In this document: one piece after another, positions 18,196 to 26,018 of the stretch | How positions within the stretch are numbered: the first letter of the stretch is position 1 | How the letters are laid out: every line of letters begins with the position of its first letter | The notes under the pieces: generated by a model | What the model was told of the DNA's origin: nothing | Database searches by the model: none | The model's input: only the letters and a program-made list of their open reading frames with translations | Source: Saccharothrix violaceirubra | GTDB taxonomy: Bacteria; Actinomycetota; Actinomycetes; Mycobacteriales; Pseudonocardiaceae | NCBI RefSeq assembly: GCF_014203755.1 | Contig: NZ_JACHJS010000001.1 | Coordinates: 4,402,001 to 4,466,000 of the forward strand | Length of the DNA stretch: 64,000 nucleotides | Direction: 5' to 3' | Program-made: the position numbers and the translations under genes

Positions 18196-19209
18196 GTGAC
18201 ACCCCCTGCGACGATCTGCGCGGCGCTGATCGGCAACACGGTCGCATCGCTGTCCGCCGCCGGCGCCGACCCGGCGGCGATCGAGCGCACGCTCGGGTTC
18301 GGCCTCGAAAGGCTGGCCGACCCGGACGAGCAACTGCCGTTGGGTCATCAGGCCCGGTTGGAACGGGAGTCGCCAAGACTCACCGGCGACCCCGCCATCG
18401 CGCTGCACCTGGCCGCGCGATGCCGGGGAAACGGCGGCGACGTCGGGATCGTCGGTCACCTGGCCGCGCACAGCCCCACTGTCGGCGACGGCTTCCACCA
18501 GGTGATCCGGTACGCCAACCTGCTCGGGACGGGGATCGTCCTCACGCTGCGACGGCGAGATCCCACCGCGGAATTGTTCTACGTCAGGACCGATCCCACC
18601 ACGGCAACCGTGCAGGGCGCCGAGAGGGCGTTGGCCGAGACCGTCATGACGCTCCGGCAACTGGCCGGCGACGCCCTCGACCCGGTGATCGCACGGTTCC
18701 GCCACCCATCGCCTGCGTACGCCGCCGAATACCGGGCGGTTTTCGGCGATGCCGTGCGCTTTGGCCAGACGGACGACAGCGTGACGTTTCCGTCGGCGGT
18801 ACTGGACCTGCCCTCACCGCAAGCGCAGCCCTACATCAACCGTGTCCTGACCGAGCACGCCAACGCGTTGCTGGAGCGTGCCGACGCCACCAGGCCGTAC
18901 CGTCGACGGGTCGAGGAGAGCATCCTGCTCCAGCTCCCCCACGGACCGGCCGGCATCGACCGAACCGCCCGCGCCCTCGGCATGAGCCGCCAGACCTTGT
19001 ACCGCCGCTTGAAGGACGAAGGCACCTCGTTCCAGGCTTTGCTCGACGACATCCGCCGCCGGTCAGCCGCCCGATACCTGGCCGAGCCCGACCGTGCGCT
19101 CGGTGACGTGGCGTTCCTGCTTGGCTTCAACGACTACAGCGCTTTCCACCGCGCGGTACGGCGTTGGTTCGGCGTGAGCCCGCACGCCTACCGACAGCAA
19201 TCACGTTGA
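18196..19209 (+). CDS. AraC-family transcriptional regulator
   Basis: A regulator of about 337 residues of the OruR/ArgR-like AraC branch. An Arabinose_bd-type N-terminal effector-sensing region spans roughly residues 15-195. The C-terminal double helix-turn-helix is intact: IDRTARALGMSRQTLYRRL forms the first and VAFLLGFNDYSAFHRAVRRW, followed by FGVSPHAYR, the second. GTG 18196 has a GGACGG upstream. The frame is open to an earlier GTG (18145), but that would overlap the palindrome region. It is likely to regulate the divergent membrane protein gene. Confidence 0.9.
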   Translation: MTPPATICAALIGNTVASLSAAGADPAAIERTLGFGLERLADPDEQLPLGHQARLERESPRLTGDPAIALHLAARCRGNGGDVGIVGHLAAHSPTVGDGFHQVIRYANLLGTGIVLTLRRRDPTAELFYVRTDPTTATVQGAERALAETVMTLRQLAGDALDPVIARFRHPSPAYAAEYRAVFGDAVRFGQTDDSVTFPSAVLDLPSPQAQPYINRVLTEHANALLERADATRPYRRRVEESILLQLPHGPAGIDRTARALGMSRQTLYRRLKDEGTSFQALLDDIRRRSAARYLAEPDRALGDVAFLLGFNDYSAFHRAVRRWFGVSPHAYRQQSR

Positions 19210-19310
19210 CCCCGGTCGGGCGGCACCGCAGTCGACCGGCCCCCGAAACTTCCCGGAATCGGTTGCCACATCGGACATCCGGATCCCGTTGGCTGGAACC
19301 GGGCCGGGTG

Positions 19311-19931
19311 GTGCACGATCGCACCGTGACTGGTTCAGCGGCGTTCACCGCGGCAGGCAACTGGGATGGCGGCTTCTACGAGCTGGCCCTGGAACTCGGA
19401 CCCGGCGGCGACGCGCGATTGGGGCGCGCGTTGACAGCGCTGGGGAAGGCCGCCGCGGTTCCGAACTGGTACGGAAGCCGAGACCGCGAGCCGCACGAGC
19501 AGGTCCCCGTAGGCTGCACGCTCGACTCCTTGCGGCGGTATCGGCACTTGCGCGGAATCGCCACACTGCCCGCTGGCACGCCGGTGGTGTGCGGCCTGGT
19601 CGCGATCCGCGAGGAAAGCGGGATCGACTGGCTGGCGTTCCACCTGCCGCTGGGCGCGTTGGGAAGCGCTGATCCACGAGTGGGCGGTTTCCCGTTCGAA
19701 GACGACGGCACCTTCACGCACTTGGCCTGGCGGCAGCCGATCGACAACTGGCTCGCCGACATCGGCAGGCAGGTATTCGCCGACGTCGGCTACTCGCTCG
19801 GACTGATCGGATTGGAGGCGTCCGGCGAGGCTTACGCCACCGACGTCACCGATGGCCCACCCGGGCACCGCGGCGTCGGCTACCTCATCCCGACCGACGA
19901 CGAGATCCGCTACTGGCCGGCCACGCGATAG
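19311..19931 (+). CDS. Hypothetical cytosolic protein
   Basis: About 206 residues, no recognised domain, no signal peptide or membrane span. The sequence is globular and well coded (FTAAGNWDGGFYELALELG at the start, GYLIPTDDEIRYWPATR at the end). Two GTG starts are possible, 19311 and 19326; the first has GGGCCGGGTG just upstream. It lies downstream of the AraC gene and upstream of the Rhs/immunity remnants. An immunity-like role is conceivable because such orphan globular proteins often accompany toxin tips, but nothing in the sequence proves it. Confidence 0.7.
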   Translation: MHDRTVTGSAAFTAAGNWDGGFYELALELGPGGDARLGRALTALGKAAAVPNWYGSRDREPHEQVPVGCTLDSLRRYRHLRGIATLPAGTPVVCGLVAIREESGIDWLAFHLPLGALGSADPRVGGFPFEDDGTFTHLAWRQPIDNWLADIGRQVFADVGYSLGLIGLEASGEAYATDVTDGPPGHRGVGYLIPTDDEIRYWPATR

Positions 19932-19958
19932 CGACCCTGCCGAACTGCTCGTCGGGAG

Positions 19959-20306
19959 TCACGTCTTGTCGCGATCGTCGATCACGGTGCCGTCCGCGGC
20001 CCAGCGCAGCCGGCGCAGCAATCTTCCGGCGTCGTCGAACTCGTCGCGGCCCGCGAGACCACCGTCGCGGTGCCAGGACTCGTGCACGCCGACCGCGGTG
20101 CCGTAGCGAACGGTGCCCGCGGCCTTGGGCTCGCCAGTCGGGTACCACTCCGCGTAGGGGCCGTCCTCCATCCCGTCGAAGTACGTCGTCAACGCGACGA
20201 TCCGCCCGTCGGGCGCGTGCTCGACGACCTCACCGGTGAACGGCACGCCCTGGTGCGTGACGCGCAGGTCGTCCTGGATGTCGACCTCGTCGAACCCGAC
20301 TCGCAT
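19959..20306 (-). CDS. MORN-repeat immunity-like protein (YwqK-type)
   Basis: A 115-residue protein built of MORN/YwqK-like beta repeats: GVPFTGEVVEHAPDGRIVAL, then GPYAEWYPTGEPKAAGTVRY, then GVHESWHRDGGLAGRDEFDD. Proteins of this type are often annotated as antitoxins or immunity proteins of contact-dependent and polymorphic toxins. ATG 20306 is preferred over GTG 20315 because GGAG lies 8 bases upstream. It faces away from the displaced Rhs toxin tip about 330 bases to the right, which supports a toxin-immunity context. The cognate toxin is not identified. Confidence 0.75.
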   Translation of the reverse strand: MRVGFDEVDIQDDLRVTHQGVPFTGEVVEHAPDGRIVALTTYFDGMEDGPYAEWYPTGEPKAAGTVRYGTAVGVHESWHRDGGLAGRDEFDDAGRLLRRLRWAADGTVIDDRDKT

Positions 20307-20639
20307 GGTGATCACTCCGGGGTGCCTTCGTCGTCGGAATGGCCGCAGGGCGACATCAGCCGATCATCCACCCCGACCGCCGCTCCCCCACCCCAGGACA
20401 GTGCGGACACAATGGCAGGTTCCCGAGACTCGGCCATGCCACCGCCTACCGCCAGGCCGAGGCGAACCTGCTGCCGGTCAAGCGGTTCGGACGCCGCGTC
20501 CACGTCGAAATGTCCACTGGGGCGGAACGAAACACCCCTCGCGCTGCCCCTTCTCGTTCATCTCCCGACACGAATCACGTGACCGAGGTCGGCGGACGTA
20601 CGTCGAGGCGGCTCACGCCGAAGAACAGGTCGGTGTGCG

Positions 20640-21555
20640 GGTTCACCAATCCGGGCCAAGCCGCTCGACCGGCGACCTGGTGCCCGGCCAGTCGTGGGAT
20701 GCCAACCACCGGCTGGTCGGGCAGGCGCTGCTCACCGGCGGCCGGCAGGTGGCGCACCGCCGGTACCACTACCAGGCCGACGACAGCCTCGTCGCGATCC
20801 ACGACTCGGCCGGCCCGTCGCGGAACTACCGCGTCGACCCCCTGGGACGGGTCACCGGTGTCGACGGACCCGGATGGCGTGAGCGGTACGCCTACGACGC
20901 GGCAGGCGATGTCACCGCATCCGACACTGCCCACGCGGGCACCCTGGTACGCACTTCGGGCGACGCGCGCTACGAACACGACGCGCAGGGCCGCGTCGTG
21001 CCGCGGCAGCGCAAGCGGCTGTCCGCAAACCCGATACCCGGCACTACCGGCGGGACGCCGACGACCGCCTCGTCGCGGTCACCACACCGGACGGCACCAA
21101 CTGGTCCTACCGGCACGACCCGCTGGGGCACCGCGTGGAGCGACGCGCTCGGCCTCACCGAGTCCCGCGACATCGAGTTCCTCGACCCCGGCGACATCAA
21201 CTTCTCCCAGCGCAGCGTCACCCGGAACGACTACGCGATGCGCAACGGCCAGTGGGACCGGAACCGTTCACCGGTGCACGTCATGGAGATCGACGGGCAG
21301 CTCGTCAGCTACGATGACCGCCGCCTCGACGCCGCACGGGAGGCGGGCGTGCCGGTCGGTGTCCAGCGAGTCGACCCCACCGCACCGCACCCCGAGTCGA
21401 CCACCGGCAAGACCTGGGCCGAGAAGTTCCAGGAACGCTTCCGCGACCCGCTCACCAGGCTCAACGGCGAGCCGGTTCCCGACACCGGCCCGAACGAACG
21501 ACCGACCGCCCTGCCTCCGGGCTGTGGCGGAGGACGGCGCAGGAGACGCAGATGA
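20640..21555 (+). pseudogene. Displaced Rhs toxin C-terminal tip with ParB-like toxin domain
   Basis: A fragment of an Rhs/YD-repeat polymorphic toxin. YD-type repeats are readable (YHYQADDSLVAIHDSAG, RVDPLGRVTGVDG, RYEHDAQGRV). The frame shifts near 21020, where RLVAVTTPDGTNWSYRHDPL continues in another frame, and shifts back near 21150. Most of the Rhs core after that repeat is missing. The terminal part is well preserved: DIEFLDPGDINFSQRSV, then RNRSPVHVMEIDGQLVSYDD, RRLDAAREAG and KTWAEKFQERF. It resembles the ParB-like nuclease toxin tips of actinobacterial Rhs proteins. The huge N-terminal shell is absent, so this looks like an orphan tip module. The stop overlaps the next start. Confidence 0.7.
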
Positions 21556-21974
21556 GCGACATCACCGCCCTCTGGTCCTCCGCCCGCCTGCCCATCGAGG
21601 ACGGTCTCTACTTCGCCGACGGTCGTTCCTACGCCGTCGAAGTCGACGAGCGCGGACTGCGCCTGGTCGAATCGTTCGACCTGGGCGACCTGCTCGCCGA
21701 AGACCCCGAGCGGCTGACGTCGATCGACATCACCGGGGAGATCCGCGTTCCCGACGGCTACGCGTGCGCGGGCGAAGGCGCGCACGGCTCCGAGGGCTTC
21801 TTCGCCCGACTGGACGAAGACCACTCGCTGATCTGGGTCTGCTACCTGTCCGCGTCCAACCCGTTCGGCGAACTCACGGTCAAGGCATCGACCCTGACCG
21901 CGATCTCGACGTCCGGCCTGTCGATCACCCTCCCCCTCGACGACCCGGACAAAGCACTGCCCGCCGGGAACTGA
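21552..21974 (+). CDS. Probable immunity protein for the Rhs tip
   Basis: A 140-residue acidic globular protein with no recognised family. Its ATG overlaps the stop of the Rhs tip (ATGA), and AGGAG lies just upstream. This is the standard position for the cognate immunity gene of a polymorphic toxin. The sequence shows a compact alpha/beta pattern (GLYFADGRSYAVEVDERGLR, LIWVCYLSASNPFGEL). Intact immunity genes commonly outlive decayed toxins, which fits here. The immunity role is inferred from position. Confidence 0.7.
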   Translation: MSDITALWSSARLPIEDGLYFADGRSYAVEVDERGLRLVESFDLGDLLAEDPERLTSIDITGEIRVPDGYACAGEGAHGSEGFFARLDEDHSLIWVCYLSASNPFGELTVKASTLTAISTSGLSITLPLDDPDKALPAGN

Positions 21975-22508
21975 CCCGAGCATCGCTCTCAGCCGGCGAC
22001 GACAGCGCACCGAGCCCCACTTCGCCAGGGCGCGCTCGCGGCCACCTGCCCTGTCCCGCACGACCGACAGCCCGAGCCGCACGAAGCCCGCACCCTCGCC
22101 ACCACACGGCCTACACCATGCCGGAAGCTCCCCGCCCACCCGTTCGACCGAAGATGCCGCTGATCGCCACCGGATCCGCTGCTACGGCTGTCGAGCGAGG
22201 GTCGACACCCGACATGTCATCGCGACGGATACTTCGACCAGGCCGCCCGGCAGGTTGACGTCCGCGCCTGACGCTCGACGGCATCCGTCCCGAATCCGCC
22301 GCGCCTCCACGCCCTCCCGACTCTACTCAGCACGGCTATCCGGCCCGTGCCGGTTCTATGCGTCTCCTGCGCGAAAAGTGGGCGTGGTGCGCGAAACCAT
22401 TTGCTCAGACCAAGGCGACGGCCGAACGCCGGTCGTTCCGTCCGAGGCCAAGGGTGCACGACAACATCCACGACGAGTCGAAAGTGGACTGAACAGAGGG
22501 GGAATACG
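21975..22508 (+). other. Gene-free interval upstream of the M23 peptidase
   Basis: No coding signal is convincing on either strand. The last 170 bases are less GC-rich than the surroundings (for example GCGCGAAAAGTGGGCG around 22372) and probably hold the promoter of the peptidase gene. No clear repeat was seen. Confidence 0.4.
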
Positions 22509-23162
22509 ATGGACAACCGGGCTTTCCGCCCCAGGATCCTGGGATTGATGGTCGGGGTCACGATGGCGACGGTGTTGGTCGGCGGCGTCGGCAACGCCAC
22601 TCCGGTCGACGAGTTCGCCGACCTCGACGCGACGGCGGCACTGGTCGACGACTTCGAGGCGACCGAGGGCCTTGAGGACACCGAACTGGACGAGGTGACC
22701 TTGGCCAAGGCGCCGAAGTTCCAACTGCCGTTCAAGTGCGGCCAGGTCTGGCTTGGCACGACCTACAACGGCCACTGGCCGTCCAAGGAGTCCGCGCGGG
22801 ACTTCTGGCGCGACGGCGGCAAGACCAAGGGCCAGCCCATCCTTGCCGCCGCCGGCGGCAAGGTGATCAGCGCGAAGTACGGCTCGCGACAGGGCTGGGG
22901 CGTCTCCCTGAACAACGGCGACGGCTACCGGACCTACTACTTCCACATGACGAGCAAGCCCAAGGTCAAGAACGGCCAGAAGGTCAAGCAGGGCGACCTG
23001 CTCGGCTACGTCGGCGACACGGGGCAGGCCAAGGGAAATCCGCACATGCACTACAGCGTCACCAAGGTGACCGGCGGCAAGGAGAAGGGCATCAAGCCCT
23101 ACTTCGACGGCAAGTTCCACAAGCCCGGCACCAAGGCGAAGAGCAAGAACAAGTGCCGCTAG
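22509..23162 (+). CDS. Secreted M23-family peptidase
   Basis: A 217-residue exported zinc metallopeptidase likely to cleave peptidoglycan cross-bridges. A signal peptide (LGLMVGVTMATVLVGGVGNA) is followed by an acidic stretch (about residues 35-62, rich in Asp/Glu) that may be a propeptide. The M23 core follows, with HWPSKESARDFW (first zinc ligands His and Asp), GWGVSLNNGDGYRTYYFHM and the HxH motif HMHYSV. The C-terminal tail is Lys-rich. GGGGGAA precedes the ATG. It ends in a strong hairpin and is followed by another secreted M15-like protein with similar design. Confidence 0.88.
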   Translation: MDNRAFRPRILGLMVGVTMATVLVGGVGNATPVDEFADLDATAALVDDFEATEGLEDTELDEVTLAKAPKFQLPFKCGQVWLGTTYNGHWPSKESARDFWRDGGKTKGQPILAAAGGKVISAKYGSRQGWGVSLNNGDGYRTYYFHMTSKPKVKNGQKVKQGDLLGYVGDTGQAKGNPHMHYSVTKVTGGKEKGIKPYFDGKFHKPGTKAKSKNKCR

Positions 23163-23175
23163 TCCGCTGACGGTC

Positions 23176-23203
23176 GACGGGGAACCGTTCACGGTTCCCC
23201 GTC
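23176..23203 (+). terminator. Hairpin terminator after the M23 gene
   Basis: A perfect 13-base inverted repeat (GACGGGGAACCGT / ACGGTTCCCCGTC) with a 2-base centre lies directly after the stop at 23162 and before the next start. Confidence 0.7.
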
Positions 23204-23228
23204 GCCACCGGGAAAAGGAGTCCGCCCG

Positions 23229-23813
23229 ATGACCAACCACCTGTCCAGACCGATCGTCTTCCTCTTGTCCGTCGTGGTCGCGCTCGGCCTGACGTCCTTC
23301 GGCGGCAACGCCCGTGCGGACCAGGCTCCCGGCGAGTGGAGCGTCGACCTGGTCGCCGAGTCGTCCGGCGAATCGGGCGTCACCGACGGCATGGCCGACG
23401 AGGCGACCGACGACGTCGCCCTCGCCGCGGTCGGCTGCCCATCCGGGGTCACGAAGAAGATGTGCAGGCTCTACAAGTCGATGTACGACTCGGCCAAGAA
23501 GGGGAAGTACCTCTGGGACAAGCGGGGCCGCTGCAAGGGCCCGGACCGGCTCCCGTACCACCCGGAAGGGCGGGCCTGCGACCTGGTCTACGGCAAGATC
23601 GGCAAGCCTGCCGGGGGTGACGCGCTCAAGCGGGGCAACCGGCTGAAGGACTGGCTGGTCGCCAACCACCGCCGGTTCCAGCTGCACCACGTCATCTGGA
23701 ACGGCAAGATCTACTCCTCGCGGACGAACTGGCGTGCTTCCGGCCGCCCGTACAGCTGCTCCGGTACCACCGACTGCCACCGCGACCACATCCACGTCGC
23801 GGTGAACCGCTAG
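23229..23813 (+). CDS. Secreted M15-like (ARB_07466-type) protein
   Basis: A 194-residue exported protein. After a signal peptide (SRPIVFLLSVVVALGLTSFG) and an acidic linker comes a C-terminal domain resembling the ARB_07466-like/M15 D-Ala-D-Ala-peptidase fold: LPYHPEGRACDLVYGK (His and Asp zinc-ligand candidates), LHHVIWNGKIYSS and CHRDHIHVAVNR (terminal HxH). Such proteins are found in actinobacterial cell-wall biology. The zinc-site residues look complete. AAGGAG lies upstream of the ATG. Enzymatic activity is not proven for this family. Confidence 0.82.
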   Translation: MTNHLSRPIVFLLSVVVALGLTSFGGNARADQAPGEWSVDLVAESSGESGVTDGMADEATDDVALAAVGCPSGVTKKMCRLYKSMYDSAKKGKYLWDKRGRCKGPDRLPYHPEGRACDLVYGKIGKPAGGDALKRGNRLKDWLVANHRRFQLHHVIWNGKIYSSRTNWRASGRPYSCSGTTDCHRDHIHVAVNR

Positions 23814-23824
23814 CTCCCAGGTAT

Positions 23825-23865
23825 GAAGTGGAGCCCGCCGCTGTACTGCCGGCGGGCTCCACTTC
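23825..23865. terminator. Bidirectional 16-bp hairpin terminator
   Basis: GAAGTGGAGCCCGCCG and its exact reverse complement CGGCGGGCTCCACTTC flank a 9-base loop, between the convergent M15-like gene (ends 23813) and the MauE-like gene (ends 23872). Confidence 0.82.
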
Positions 23866-23871
23866 GTACCG

Positions 23872-24693
23872 TCACACTCCGGCAACGACCGATTCCCCGG
23901 TGTCGGCGGCGGTCACGACGGCCACCCGGACCTCCGGCCCGCGACCGTCCAGGTGCACCGCGAACACGACGTCGACGTCCAGGCCGTCCCGACAGCCGGG
24001 AAAGGCGAACATCTGCCAGCACAGGTCACGCCACTCGTCGAACGGTTCGGCGGCGGTCAGCAGCTCCGCGTACCGGTGCCATTCCGCGTGTGCACGCAGC
24101 TTGCCCAGCGCGTGCGCGGAAGGAACCCGACGGTACGCGCAGGGCACCGAGCGACCACGCAGCCTCACCCACCACAGGGCGAGTTCCGGCGACAGTGCGG
24201 CGATCACGCCCACCTCGATCACCATCGTGGTGACATGCACGGCGGTGAGGTCGGTCAGCGTTGCGGACACCGGAGCCCGTCCGCCGAGGGCGATGCCGGC
24301 GAGCACGGCGACTACGCACGTGCGGACCAGTGTCCTGGCACCGACGCGCTCGCCGCTGAGGTCGCCGAAGCACCCGCAACCCGCTTCCGGCTTGCGCCGC
24401 CACAGAAAGCCCACGACGAGGACCGCGGCAGCGAACGAAGCGGCGACCGCCAGCCGCACGGACAATGCCGGGATGCACAGCAGGGCGATCCCCAGGGTCA
24501 CCTCCGCGCAGGCCAGCGTCGTCGATGCCGCGCCGCGGTAGCGCCGCGGAACCAGGGCGAGTACCCCGGTCGGGGCGATACCCGACCCCCGCACCACCGG
24601 GAGCAGCTTCGCGGCGCCGGCCACCACGAGCAGCAGCGCGAGCAGCGGCGGTTGCGCTTCGGCGAACTCCGTCAGCGCGTTCACCGGGGTCAC
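23872..24693 (-). CDS. MauE/DoxX-like membrane protein
   Basis: A 273-residue integral membrane protein of the MauE type. MauE proteins are four-span DsbB-like proteins linked to disulphide formation or quinone-coupled redox maturation. Hydrophobic spans are clear (LLALLLVVAGAAKLLPVV, LACAEVTLGIALLCIPAL, LAVAASFAAAVLVVGFLW). The signature KPEAGCGCFGDL carries the paired cysteines expected of this family. A soluble C-terminal domain of about 110 residues follows. GTG 24693 overlaps the stop of the upstream Tat-exported Cys-rich protein (GTGA), so the two are co-translated. It may support oxidative folding of that partner (inference). Confidence 0.82.
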   Translation of the reverse strand: MTPVNALTEFAEAQPPLLALLLVVAGAAKLLPVVRGSGIAPTGVLALVPRRYRGAASTTLACAEVTLGIALLCIPALSVRLAVAASFAAAVLVVGFLWRRKPEAGCGCFGDLSGERVGARTLVRTCVVAVLAGIALGGRAPVSATLTDLTAVHVTTMVIEVGVIAALSPELALWWVRLRGRSVPCAYRRVPSAHALGKLRAHAEWHRYAELLTAAEPFDEWRDLCWQMFAFPGCRDGLDVDVVFAVHLDGRGPEVRVAVVTAADTGESVVAGV

Positions 24694-25679
24694 ACCTTGG
24701 CCCAGCCGGTGAAGCAGCCCGCGTTCAGGCTGCCGCCGATGCGGACGTAGGTCGGTTTGGTCAGATCGGCGATCCGCCCCTTGGGGCTCCTGCCGCACTT
24801 CGTGCAGCTGTCGCAGAACCTCTTGTTGTCGGGCCCGCAGTCGATCACCTCGACGCTGAGCGACTTCTTGTTGCACTTGTTGTGCACGGTGATCTTCCGA
24901 CCGCACGACAAGACCGGGATCCGCCGGCAGCGGGCGGGCATGAAGTCGCATTTGTCCACCCGGGACCACGACGCGTGTGCGTTGTGGCCCCGGCACCGGG
25001 ACTTGCACTTGCATTCCGCGTCGTCGAACCAGGTGATCTTCCCGTCGAACTGCCTGGCTGCCGCGTCGGACAGGTCGGGGTAGCCGGCCGCGGCGCCGAA
25101 CTCCGGCATCTCGTCGACGTGGTAGCCCGGCTGGGGTGCGGCGGCCTGCACGGCCACCGCGCTGTCGTCGCGCCGCAGGCCGATGATGTCGACCAGGTAC
25201 CCGTTCTCCCACCGGGTGTAGTCACCGCGCAGAGCCGCGCGTGCCGTGTCCGGCAGGTGCAGTACCCGCGGGTGCCCGCCGTTGCCGGGGTCCACCTCGA
25301 AGTCGTTGCCGGACACCGACGTGATCACACCCTTGATCCTGGTGATGTCCGCCCACAGCCGGTCGCCGAAACCGGTTTCGTCGAGTCCGATGGTGATGTC
25401 CTGGCCGGGCCGCAGCGCGTCGAGCGACGACTGGCCGCCGAACCACGTGGACGTGCGGTGGGAAACCGGAATGACCAGTTCCCCCTCCATCGGCGTGACC
25501 ATGATCAGCCGGTCGCCGCGGACCGCCACCAGGTCGCCCTCGTAGGCGGGCGGCAATTCGGCGGAGGGGTCGGCCTGGGCCGCGACCCCGTTCAGGCCGC
25601 CTACTGCCGCGGCTGTCCCGCCGATGGCAGCCGCGGTGAGGAACGTCCTGCGGGAAACGGAGTGACGCTCGTCGGACAT
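24690..25679 (-). CDS. Tat-exported cysteine-rich protein with double-psi-barrel-like C-terminus
   Basis: A 329-residue protein with a Tat signal (SVSRRTFLTAAAIGGTAAAV). The mature part has a central beta-rich region (about 45-160). The C-terminal 130 residues contain 14 cysteines (DAECKCKSRCRGHN, VLSCGRKITVHNKCNKKS, VEVIDCGPDNKRFCDSC). Segments such as KGRIADLTKPTYVRIGG recall the double-psi beta-barrel of RlpA/expansin-type proteins, where a catalytic Asp lies in the IDLS-like motif. Here the domain is re-engineered with many disulphides. GGAGAGGACC precedes the ATG. It is the first gene of a two-gene unit with the MauE-like membrane protein. Function is unknown. Confidence 0.75.
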   Translation of the reverse strand: MSDERHSVSRRTFLTAAAIGGTAAAVGGLNGVAAQADPSAELPPAYEGDLVAVRGDRLIMVTPMEGELVIPVSHRTSTWFGGQSSLDALRPGQDITIGLDETGFGDRLWADITRIKGVITSVSGNDFEVDPGNGGHPRVLHLPDTARAALRGDYTRWENGYLVDIIGLRRDDSAVAVQAAAPQPGYHVDEMPEFGAAAGYPDLSDAAARQFDGKITWFDDAECKCKSRCRGHNAHASWSRVDKCDFMPARCRRIPVLSCGRKITVHNKCNKKSLSVEVIDCGPDNKRFCDSCTKCGRSPKGRIADLTKPTYVRIGGSLNAGCFTGWAKV

Positions 25680-26018
25680 GGTCTGGTCCTCTCCATCGCT
25701 GGGTGACTACCGGAGCACCGTTGGCGCTCCGGCGAGCGTTCCGGCGAGGACGCCCGATTTCCGCCCAGTGGCGCTGGGCACGATCTGTGCGCGACGGGCG
25801 GTGTCATTGGGACGAGCCCGAATCCGAGTCGAGGAGGAGAGGCACAGGTCGCGCGGCCAGGTCGGCCGCGGCCGGATCGACAGGGGATCCGGCATCTCGG
25901 CGGCGTCGACCTCCGCGACAACCGACCGGCGGGCTCCCCGAACAGACACTCCACTCAGGACGTTCATCCGCGGCGAGGATCCGCATTCCCCTCCGCGGAA
26001 TCGGAAGGAGAACACGTC
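25680..26018. other. Divergent intergenic region
   Basis: This 339-base gap separates the Tat-exported protein (minus) from the propeller protein (plus) and should hold both promoters. No convincing hexamers or repeats were picked out, apart from the AAGGAG ribosome-binding site before 26019. Confidence 0.4.
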
